DNA of 64,000 nucleotides, taken from JAPYTK01 sp964401935. GTDB lineage: Bacteria; Myxococcota_A; Polyangia; Polyangiales; Polyangiaceae. The first letter of the stretch is position 1. The number at the start of each line of letters is the position of its first letter. Positions 43,632 to 50,484 of this stretch are shown one piece after another. The stretch lies in contig CAYOAL010000010.1 of assembly GCA_964401935.1 (NCBI GenBank), forward strand, positions 62,001 through 126,000. The letters are read 5' to 3'. The translations under genes and the position numbers were made by a program. Below the pieces are notes generated by a model. The model saw nothing but the letters and a program-made list of their open reading frames with translations. It searched no databases and was not told the DNA's origin.

Positions 43632-43670
43632 CCTCGCGCGGTCCCCTCGAGCGGTCACCTCGAGCGGTCA
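43632..43670. repeat. Three tandem 13-base units upstream of rplC
   Basis: The units CCTCGCGCGGTCC, CCTCGAGCGGTCA and CCTCGAGCGGTCA lie head to tail; the last two are identical. They sit about 207-245 bases upstream of the rplC start, in the 419-base gene-free region 43426-43844 that also serves the divergent lipoprotein gene. A short inverted repeat CTAGC-N6-GCTAG lies at 43561-43576. The spacing suggests binding sites, but no binder is known. Confidence 0.7.
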
Positions 43671-43701
43671 CCTCGCGCTCTTCTCGCCCTGCCGGCGAAC
43701 T

Positions 43702-43755
43702 GGTGCTAATTGTCGCCACACTCGAGCACGGTGCTAAGGTTGTGGCACGCTCGAG
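43702..43755 (+). repeat. Imperfect 25-base direct repeat upstream of a lipoprotein gene
   Basis: The copies at 43702-43726 and 43730-43755 both begin GGTGCTAA and end CTCGAG, with a TTGT-type core in each. The period of about 28 bases is close to 2.7 helical turns. The repeat lies 90-143 bases before the ATG of the lipoprotein at 43845 and may be a duplicated regulator site. Confidence 0.65.
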
Positions 43756-43844
43756 GTGCGTCGGGGGGTTGGGCACTTGGCCAACCTCGCAGACCGAGTT
43801 CGCGGCGCACAGTCGAAGAAAGCTTGTTTGGAGGAATCGAGACC

Positions 43845-44321
43845 ATGAATCGGAAGATCTTTGCCCTTCTTTCGGCCAGCGCGCTGGCCTTCACTTTTGC
43901 TTGCGGCGACGACGAAGACACCACGACGTCGACCACATCCACCACGTCCACCAGCAACGGCGGCACCGGCGGTACCGGCACCAGCAACGGCGGCGCCGGC
44001 GGCGGCACCACGGCGGAGTGCACGGTGGACGGCGCAGCGCGTCCCGCGGCGGGCGACTGTCAGGCGGCGTGCGAGATCCTCTTCTGCTGCGCAGAAGGCG
44101 ATCGCTGCGCCGGCCTCGATTCGAGCAGCGAGGACGCGTTCATCGACGGCTGCCTCGACGGTTGCGCGGCCAACATGGCCCTCATCGCGGTGGTGAACGG
44201 CGGCGACTGCGACGGCACGGTCAACACCATCAAGACCGTCAACCCAACCTTCGCCGCCTCCTGCGACGGCACTGGAACCGGCGGTGCCGGCGGTTCCGGC
44301 GGCGGCGCCGGCGGCAACTGA
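43845..44321 (+). CDS. Small Cys-rich lipoprotein
   Basis: A 158-residue predicted lipoprotein started at ATG 43845, with GGAGGA about ten bases upstream. The signal NRKIFALLSASALAFTFAC ends in a lipobox Cys. A Thr/Ser/Gly linker follows, then a compact domain with about ten Cys at residues 57-145 (CQAACEILFCCAEGDRC, FIDGCLDGCAANM), and a Gly-rich tail. No family is recognised. Its TGA is the first part of an interspersed hairpin repeat. Confidence 0.8.
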   Translation: MNRKIFALLSASALAFTFACGDDEDTTTSTTSTTSTSNGGTGGTGTSNGGAGGGTTAECTVDGAARPAAGDCQAACEILFCCAEGDRCAGLDSSSEDAFIDGCLDGCAANMALIAVVNGGDCDGTVNTIKTVNPTFAASCDGTGTGGAGGSGGGAGGN

Positions 44322-44358
44322 GTTTCCTGGAGGGTGCTCCGCACCCTCCCCCCACGCT
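44319..44358 (+). repeat. Interspersed hairpin repeat, copy 1
   Basis: The copy starts TGAGTTTCCTGG and contains the perfect hairpin GGAGGGTGC-TCC-GCACCCTCC (44329-44349), followed by a C-rich run. Its first three bases are the stop of the lipoprotein gene. It may end that transcript, but there is no T run. A second copy lies 130 bases downstream. Confidence 0.65.
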
Positions 44359-44449
44359 TCGCGCGGGGCCCCCCTCCCACCGCGGTGCGCGTGGGGCCCC
44401 ATCACCCAAGCGCGCTTCTCGAGTGCGTCGGCCTTTTCCGGTCGGCTCT

Positions 44450-44490
44450 TGAGTCTCCTGGGAGGGGGCTGCCGCACCCTCCACCCCCGC
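44450..44490 (+). repeat. Interspersed hairpin repeat, copy 2
   Basis: The copy starts TGAGTCTCCTGG and carries GGAGGGGGCTGCCGCACCCTCC, a slightly altered form of copy 1, followed by the same C-rich run. Both copies point the same way. The 271-base gap 44322-44592 contains these, a separate perfect hairpin and no gene. Confidence 0.6.
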
Positions 44491-44503
44491 GAAGGTGGGC
44501 ACG

Positions 44504-44527
44504 ACAGGCGACCTCGCGGTCGCCTGT
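44504..44527 (+). terminator. Perfect 10-bp hairpin, possible terminator
   Basis: ACAGGCGACC, loop TCGC, then GGTCGCCTGT form a perfect stem of ten pairs, followed by TGCGTTTCG. It could end the lipoprotein transcript, or act as a leader structure for the nucleotidyltransferase gene starting 66 bases later. The weak T tract makes the terminator call uncertain. Confidence 0.45.
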
Positions 44528-44592
44528 TGCGTTTCGCGCGGGGCTGGGGGGAGCCCGGTCTCGGTTTCGATCACGAACACCGTCGAGCGAAC

Positions 44593-45357
44593 GTGAAGGC
44601 GATCATCATTGGAGCCGGGCGCGGCCGCCGTCTCGCGCACCTCACTGAAGAGGTGCCCAAGCCGCTCGTGCCCATCGTGGGGCGCCCCATGCTCGAGAGC
44701 GTGCTCGAGGCGCTCGGTGCGGGGGGATTCACCCGCGACGACGTCGTGTTCGTGCGCGGCTACCTCGGCGAGGTGATCGAGGCGCGTTATCCCGAGCTCA
44801 CCTACGTGGAGAACGCCGACTGGGAGCACAACAACATCCTGCTCTCGCTCTTGCATGCGCGGGCCCACATGGGGGATGGGTTCGTGTCGACCTACGCCGA
44901 CATCGTGTACCGACCGCAGGCGATCGAGGCGGTGATGGCCTCTCCACACGACATCACGCTCGTGTGTGACACCGACTGGCGACGACGCTACGTGCACCGC
45001 AGCGAGCATCCGGAGAGCGACGCCGAGAAGCTCTGCGCGAGCGGCGACCGCGTGCTCTCGATCTCTCGCACCATCGTCCCCGAGGACGCCTTCGGGGAGT
45101 TCATCGGCGTGATGAAGCTCACGTCGAAGGGCGTCGAGCGTTTCCTCGCCGCCTTCGATCGCGCGCGGGCCGCGCACCGCGACGACGCTCCCTTCTGGGA
45201 GGGTCGCACCTTCGCCAAGGCGTACCTCATCGATCTGCTGCAGCAGATGGTGCTCGCTGGCGAGCCGATCCACTGCGTCGGGATCCACGGCGGCTACATG
45301 GAGATCGACACCACCGAAGACGCGGCGCTCGCGTCCCGTTGGTGGCGAGGCGAGTGA
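44593..45357 (+). CDS. Nucleotidyltransferase of the sugar-phosphate / phosphocholine cytidylyltransferase type
   Basis: A 254-residue NTP transferase started at GTG 44593, directly before the signature KAIIIGAGRGRRLAHLTEEV. Following blocks are PKPLVPIVGRPML, NADWEHNNILLSLLHAR and STYADIVYRPQAIEAVM, the last two as in LicC-like enzymes. The product would be an NDP-activated sugar, alditol or choline for an envelope glycan; the substrate cannot be read from the sequence. No kinase or transferase partner is adjacent. It lies 89 bases before the first Ser/Thr kinase gene on the same strand. Confidence 0.85.
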   Translation: MKAIIIGAGRGRRLAHLTEEVPKPLVPIVGRPMLESVLEALGAGGFTRDDVVFVRGYLGEVIEARYPELTYVENADWEHNNILLSLLHARAHMGDGFVSTYADIVYRPQAIEAVMASPHDITLVCDTDWRRRYVHRSEHPESDAEKLCASGDRVLSISRTIVPEDAFGEFIGVMKLTSKGVERFLAAFDRARAAHRDDAPFWEGRTFAKAYLIDLLQQMVLAGEPIHCVGIHGGYMEIDTTEDAALASRWWRGE

Positions 45358-45446
45358 CGCGCACGCGCCCCTCGAACGAAAAACCTCGTCCTGGGCCCCT
45401 CGGCGCTCCCGTCGCCGGGTGGTTCGGGTAACAATAGCGCTGGCTC

Positions 45447-46358
45447 ATGAGGGCGGATCGGGGGCAGCTGGTCGGAAAGACGCTCGCAGCGCGCTACCAG
45501 CTCGTGCGCGAGATCGGTGTCGGCGGCATGGGTCGCGTGTTCGAGGCGCTCGACTTGTTTCACGAGCGCGCGGTGGCGGTGAAGATCCTCCACGAGGCCA
45601 AGCCGGAGCGGGTGGCGCGCCTCGAGCGCGAGGTCCGCGCGATGGCCGCCGTCGACTCCCCCTACGTGGCCGCCTCGTTCGACGCCGGCGTCGACGCGGA
45701 CACGCAGCTGCCCTTTCACGCGATGGAGCTCCTGGTGGGAGAGTCCGTGTCGGACTGGATGACGCGCAGGGGACGATTCGATCCTCGCACCGTGTTCTGC
45801 GTGGCCGCCCACGCCGCGGAGGGGCTCGGGCTCGCCCACGCGATCGGCGTCATCCATCGCGACATCAAGCCCGCCAACCTCTTCGTCTCGCGTCGAGCCG
45901 GCCGCACGCCGGTGGTGAAGGTGCTCGACTTCGGTCTGGCCAAGCTCAACGAGGAGGCGTTCTTCGGGGCGGTGGGGCGCGCTCCGAAGCTCACCAAGCC
46001 GCGCAGCCTCGTCGGCTCTCCACGTTACATGTCGCCCGAGCAAGCCCGCGGGACTCAGGAGGTGGATCGACGCACCGACATCTGGTCGCTCGGCGTCATC
46101 ATGTACGAGATGCTCGCCGGCGAGTCGCCTCACGGGGAGGCGAGCAGCGTCCAGGATCGCATCCTCCGCATCTGCGTGAAGGAGCCGAACCGGTTGCGGG
46201 CCACCGTCCCCGACGTGCCCGAAGATGTCGAGCGCATCGTCATGCGCGCCGTCACCCGCGACCGCGACGCGCGCTACGCGAGCGCGGCGGCCATGCGTGA
46301 GGAGCTCGTCGAGTGGCTCGGCGGTGACGTCGAGCTCGATCCGGGGCTGGTCTCTTGA
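45447..46358 (+). CDS. Ser/Thr protein kinase, kinase domain only
   Basis: A 303-residue Hanks-type kinase with no membrane segment. The Gly loop is GVGGMGRVFEA; the Lys is in AVKILHEA. The catalytic loop is HRDIKPANLF with Asp, Lys and Asn, and DFG lies in VLDFGLAKL. SPRYMSPEQARGTQEVDRRTDIWSLG completes the C-lobe. All catalytic residues are present, so it should be active, with Ser/Thr substrates unknown. It is convergent with the two kinases on the other strand, which end 19 bases away. Confidence 0.93.
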   Translation: MRADRGQLVGKTLAARYQLVREIGVGGMGRVFEALDLFHERAVAVKILHEAKPERVARLEREVRAMAAVDSPYVAASFDAGVDADTQLPFHAMELLVGESVSDWMTRRGRFDPRTVFCVAAHAAEGLGLAHAIGVIHRDIKPANLFVSRRAGRTPVVKVLDFGLAKLNEEAFFGAVGRAPKLTKPRSLVGSPRYMSPEQARGTQEVDRRTDIWSLGVIMYEMLAGESPHGEASSVQDRILRICVKEPNRLRATVPDVPEDVERIVMRAVTRDRDARYASAAAMREELVEWLGGDVELDPGLVS

Positions 46359-46376
46359 GCGAGCGGGACCAACGCC

Positions 46377-48005
46377 TCAACGGAGCCGGGTGGCGGCTTC
46401 GTCGTGGGCGACCGTCTCGCGGCCGAGGGCCACGGTGAGGCCCTCGTCGGGCGTGGGCGGCGGCGACTGACGCCGCACCACCTGTCGCACGAGCGTCGCG
46501 AGATCCTTGGCGACGTCGTCGCTCGGGTGGGCGTCGTCCACGTGCTCGAGCAGACGCAGGAGCGCCTGCGCCGAGGGGGCGCGCTGCTCGACGTCGCGCT
46601 CGAGCGCCCGCAGCACCACCTCGTCCCAGCCCGTGTCGAGCAGACCGCGCTCGCTCGAGGGGCGCGGGATGTCGGCGTGTACGAGGGCCATGAGGGTGGG
46701 CGCCTCCGCGCCGCGGTGGAACAAGGGGCGGTTGCAGAGCATCTCCCACACGATCGCCCCGAGGGAGAAGAGATCGCTGCGCTCGTCGACGGGCTTGGCT
46801 TGGGCCTGCTCGGGCGAGATGTAGGCCACGTGCCCAACCACCGACGTGGTTGAAGCCGAGGCCGTGTCGCGCAGCGCCCGGGCCACGCCAAAATCGGCGA
46901 TTTTCACCTCGCCGTTCGCCGACAACAGCACGTTGGCGGGGCAGAGATCACGGTGGACCACGCGCATCAGCTGGCCGTGCGCGTCGCGCGCGCCGGCGTG
47001 GGAGTAGGCGAGGCCGGCCAGCATCTCCGCGGTCACGTAGGCCGCGAGCGGGAGCGCCAAGAGCTCATCGTCGTCTCGCAGCTGCTTGAGGAGCTGCGCG
47101 AGCGTGATGCCGTCTACGTACTCGAGCGCGAGGAAGTAGCGCTCCCCGATCCGTCCGAAGTCGAGCACCTGAACGATGTTGGGGTGTACCAGACGCGCCG
47201 AGAGCTCCGCCTCGTGACGGAACGCGTCGACGAAGCGGGGCTCGCGGGCGAGGTGATCGTGGATCTGTTTCACCGCGACCGGTCGCTCGAAGCCTCCCTC
47301 CGGGCAGTAGGTTGCCTGATGGACCGTCGCCATGCCGCCGGCCCCGAGGCGCCGCTCGAGCCGGTACTTGCCGAACAAATCGCGCTCGCGAACCGTCGCG
47401 TGCGCGCGAGCGAGCGCCTTCTGGAGGCCACCTGCCGCCACCGATCCCAAGATACCGCCAGCGACCAGCGACAACGAGCGGGCGATTTGCATCGCAGGAG
47501 TGAAGAGCGGATCGTCCGCCGCGTGGCTCGGCAACAGGCCCCGTACCACGGCGAAGTAGAGCGTGGCGAAGGCGAGCGCGCCCGAGCCGGCGAGGATGAG
47601 CGGGCGGGCCGGCCACAGGCGCGCGGTGGAGGCCACGATGAGGGCGCAGAACAACATCGGTGGCACCCACGAGCCGAGGGCGTAGGTGGCGCTCTGGGTG
47701 ACCGCCAGGATGAGCAAGAACGCCCAAGGCATGAGGCTCTCCACGAGCACGCTCGCGACCACGAGCCAGCGCGGTGCCGCGCGCTGCGCCCGGATCCGCT
47801 CCTCGAGGCTGAACCACAAGAGGCAGACCGCCGCCCCGAGCGAGCACCACGCGCCCATGCGCAGGCCGAGCACGAGGTAGGTGACCAGGCCCAAGATCAC
47901 CGAGAGCAGGGCCAGCACCCGCCAGAGCTGGCAGATCATCAGCTCGAGCCGTTCGATCTCGAGCCCGAGGGCCGCATCGAGCTGCGAAGGGTCGCGGGCG
48001 CTCAA
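46377..48005 (-). CDS. Membrane-bound Ser/Thr protein kinase with N-terminal helices
   Basis: A 542-residue protein starting at TTG 48005, overlapping the TGA of the upstream kinase gene (TTGA). Residues 15-190 hold about six hydrophobic helices (VLALLSVILGLVTYLVLGL, WAFLLILAVTQSATYALGSW). The kinase domain runs from about 205: GAGGMATVHQA, Lys in AVKQIHD, IADFGVARAL. This order, membrane first and kinase after, reverses the PknB type. The catalytic loop is HRDLCPANVLL, where the usual Lys is Cys; myxobacterial kinases often replace this Lys (HRDVSPQN), so activity may be kept. The N-terminal helices may sense a membrane signal. Confidence 0.9.
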   Translation of the reverse strand: MSARDPSQLDAALGLEIERLELMICQLWRVLALLSVILGLVTYLVLGLRMGAWCSLGAAVCLLWFSLEERIRAQRAAPRWLVVASVLVESLMPWAFLLILAVTQSATYALGSWVPPMLFCALIVASTARLWPARPLILAGSGALAFATLYFAVVRGLLPSHAADDPLFTPAMQIARSLSLVAGGILGSVAAGGLQKALARAHATVRERDLFGKYRLERRLGAGGMATVHQATYCPEGGFERPVAVKQIHDHLAREPRFVDAFRHEAELSARLVHPNIVQVLDFGRIGERYFLALEYVDGITLAQLLKQLRDDDELLALPLAAYVTAEMLAGLAYSHAGARDAHGQLMRVVHRDLCPANVLLSANGEVKIADFGVARALRDTASASTTSVVGHVAYISPEQAQAKPVDERSDLFSLGAIVWEMLCNRPLFHRGAEAPTLMALVHADIPRPSSERGLLDTGWDEVVLRALERDVEQRAPSAQALLRLLEHVDDAHPSDDVAKDLATLVRQVVRRQSPPPTPDEGLTVALGRETVAHDEAATRLR

Positions 48006-49096
48006 CGGGATGACGAGAACGCCTGATGGCCCGCCATGACGTCACTGGGAAGCGTTGGCAGCGTGTGCCAGGCGTCGTCGCTCTTGCCGTCGCGCGCGCC
48101 GAAGGTGCTCCACGGCGTCACCTGAGCGATCCGCAGCGCGTGGTGGCGCACCTCGGGCAACAGGCGTCCTTCGAGCGCGGCCCTCAGGAGGTCTGCAAAG
48201 GCGAGCACCGACGACGGGCGATCGCCGACGTGTTTGGCCATGCCCACCAACAGCGCGAGCTCGACGTCTTCATGGACCGGCAGCCATCGGCTCGGGGCGG
48301 GGGGTTGATCGTGCACCACGCGATACACCGCCCCCACGGGATCTTCGGCCGAGAAGGGAGCGGAGCCGGTGAGGGCGCAGTAGGTGACCGTGGCGAGGGC
48401 GAACACGTCGGAGCGGCGATCGATCGGCTCCCCCAGCGCCTGCTCTGGTGACAGATAGCCAGGGGTCCCCACGATGTGGCGCTGGGTGATCGAGCTCGCG
48501 CCGGAGTCGCTGAACTTCGAGAGGCCGAAGTCGAGGATCTTCCAAACGTAGTCGTCCCCGCTTCGCGCAAGGAACAGGTTGGAGGGCTTGATGTCGCGGT
48601 GAACGATGCCGCGCTCGTGCGCGCTGGCGAGCCCGGCGGCCACTTGCTCCACCATGAGCACCACCGCGTTCACGTCGATGCGTCGGTGGACGCGGAGCAG
48701 CTCCTGCAAGCTCTCCCCTTCGAGCAGCTCCATCGCCAGGAAGTGATGCCCGTCGTCGGTCACGCCCCACTCGTGCATGGTGACGACGTGCGGCGAGGCC
48801 GAGTGACGCAGCGCCTGGACCTCCCGCATGAAGCGGATCGACGCGGGGGCCGACGTGGCCGGGCGGTTCATGATCTTGAGGGCCACCACGGCGCCGCTCG
48901 GGACGTGCACGGCGCGGTACACGTGGCCGACGGCGCCCGAGCCGACGAGCGCACCCACCTCGTAGGGGCCGACGACGTGGCCGCTGTGCGGGCCGCGCGA
49001 CGGCTCCGGGGCACCCTGTCGAGCGTGCCCGCGGCTCAGGCCGCTCCGTTCGAGCAGCCCGCCCAATGCGCTCCAAGCGCGCTCACCGAGACCCAT
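48002..49096 (-). CDS. Ser/Thr protein kinase
   Basis: A 364-residue kinase started at ATG 49096, which has AGGAG eight bases upstream; an in-frame Cys-rich extension to 49174 is not credible. The kinase domain starts near residue 35 (VGPYEVGALVGSGAVGHVYR). The Gly loop lacks one Gly (GSGAVG). Catalytic loop HRDIKPSNLFLA and DFGLSKF are intact. The C-terminal 90 residues after the kinase fold have no known domain. It is translationally coupled to the membrane kinase that follows, suggesting that the two act together. Confidence 0.92.
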   Translation of the reverse strand: MGLGERAWSALGGLLERSGLSRGHARQGAPEPSRGPHSGHVVGPYEVGALVGSGAVGHVYRAVHVPSGAVVALKIMNRPATSAPASIRFMREVQALRHSASPHVVTMHEWGVTDDGHHFLAMELLEGESLQELLRVHRRIDVNAVVLMVEQVAAGLASAHERGIVHRDIKPSNLFLARSGDDYVWKILDFGLSKFSDSGASSITQRHIVGTPGYLSPEQALGEPIDRRSDVFALATVTYCALTGSAPFSAEDPVGAVYRVVHDQPPAPSRWLPVHEDVELALLVGMAKHVGDRPSSVLAFADLLRAALEGRLLPEVRHHALRIAQVTPWSTFGARDGKSDDAWHTLPTLPSDVMAGHQAFSSSR

Positions 49097-49389
49097 TCGG
49101 CGACTCCTGAAGTGTTGCTCTCGCGTCCCACACACCTTGCACACCCGGGACGCGCAGCAGCACCTACATAGCAATCCTCGAGCCAGCGCTCAGGTGCTCG
49201 GAATCCCCTGATTTCTCACGCCTCCATCGGCCGGCCACCCATCTCTCGTGGATCGAAAGATCCAGCTCATGTGTCGAGAATGATGTGGGTATATGTAGGC
49301 CAATCGGCCAATCGGCAGTGGCACGCGGCGGCGCCCAGGCACACCCGCGCGTGACCGCGCGCGCCGCGCCGGTGGCTCGTCACGCTCGC
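49097..49389. other. Gene-free gap between kinase operon and TolB-like gene
   Basis: These 293 bases hold the upstream region of the kinase pair and the end region of the TolB-like gene, which lies on the same strand downstream. I see a short tandem GGCCAATCGGCCAATCGG near 49301-49318 and an ATGTGGGTATATGTAG AT-rich patch near 49284-49299, but no convincing promoter, hairpin or gene. Confidence 0.5.
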
Positions 49390-50484
49390 TCAGCGAGGGA
49401 GCCAGCGCGGGAGCCAGTCGGCGGCTCTCGCCCGTGTCACGCGGCGAACCGACGAGCCGTCGCTGGGCATCACGAACACGTCGGGGTTGCCCTCGCGGTC
49501 GGAGGTGAAGGCGAGGTGGCGGCCGTCGGGCGAGAACGCGGGCTGTTGATCCACCCACGCGCCGTCGGTGTGGGCGACGACGACGCCGTCACGGACACGC
49601 ACGACGCGCAAGCCGGCCCGTCCGTCGCGCTGCGCGACGAAGGCCAGGAGGGTCCCGTCCGGAGACCACGTGGGCTCGCGCTCGGCGGTGACGTCTGCGT
49701 CGGGGGCGGGGCAGAGCGGTCGGGGCTGGCTGCCGTCCGCCTGCATCACGAAGATCCGAGGGGTCCCGCTGCGGTGGCTGACGAACGCGAGGCGGGTGCC
49801 GTCCGGCGACCAGGTGGGGAGCCGATCCGTTCCCGGCGACCACGTGAGCCGTCGCGTGCTCCCGGTGGCGAGGGTGAGGCTGTGGATCTCTCCGTCACCG
49901 GTGTCGGGCGACGCATAGGCCACCAGCTGGCCGTCGGGGGACACCGCCGGCTCGAAGCAGCCGTGCGCACAGTCGGTGAGACGCACCGGTTCGCCGCCCT
50001 TTCGCCCGACGCGGAACAGGTTGCGGAAGCCGTGGGCGTCGCTCTCGAACACGAGGCCCTCCCCATCGGGGAGCCAGCTCGGATGCCGCGCGAAGCGGCT
50101 CTCCGGCGCGAGCGGCGTGAGCTGTCCGTCGTCGAGCAGGTGGAGCTGCTCCCTCTGGTCTTCCCCGTGACCGACGCTCGTGATCACCACCAGCTCGCCG
50201 TGGGGACCGATGGGCGCACCGAACGCCGCCCCGTGTGCCACGGTCGCGACCGGGTGCGGCTCGGCTCCGAGCGAAGCGAGCGCGTACACGTTCGCTCGGC
50301 CACTCCGCTCCGAGACGAACACGAGCGAGCCGGCGGGCGCCTCGTGCGCGGCGCCATCCTTGGCCGCTCGGCGCACGGTGGGGGGGAAGCGCTGGCCGAG
50401 CTCGGGCGCGGCCGCGTGTGCGCCGAGACTGGTGAGCGCCGCGGCGACGGCACCTCCCGCGAGCGCTCGCGCGGCGGAGATCAT
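49390..50484 (-). CDS. Exported TolB-like beta-propeller protein
   Basis: A 364-residue exported protein: signal ISAARALAGGAVAAALTSLGAHA, then about six PD40/WD40-like blades with the repeat pattern SPDGxxLAFxS (VSPDGQLVAYAS, WSPDGTRLAFVS, WSPDGTLLAFVA, FSPDGRHLAFTS). This resembles the C-terminal propeller of TolB, without its N-terminal domain. Such propellers bind proteins or glycans in the periplasm. Its ATG overlaps the stop of the amidase gene (ATGA), so it is coupled to a peptidoglycan amidase. Confidence 0.86.
   Translation of the reverse strand: MISAARALAGGAVAAALTSLGAHAAAPELGQRFPPTVRRAAKDGAAHEAPAGSLVFVSERSGRANVYALASLGAEPHPVATVAHGAAFGAPIGPHGELVVITSVGHGEDQREQLHLLDDGQLTPLAPESRFARHPSWLPDGEGLVFESDAHGFRNLFRVGRKGGEPVRLTDCAHGCFEPAVSPDGQLVAYASPDTGDGEIHSLTLATGSTRRLTWSPGTDRLPTWSPDGTRLAFVSHRSGTPRIFVMQADGSQPRPLCPAPDADVTAEREPTWSPDGTLLAFVAQRDGRAGLRVVRVRDGVVVAHTDGAWVDQQPAFSPDGRHLAFTSDREGNPDVFVMPSDGSSVRRVTRARAADWLPRWLPR

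Noticed and set aside
49284..49318. AT-rich patch and short tandem GGCCAATC near the TolB-like gene as a promoter
   Set aside because: No -35/-10 pair at usable spacing, and it lies downstream of the TolB-like gene's stop, not before a start.
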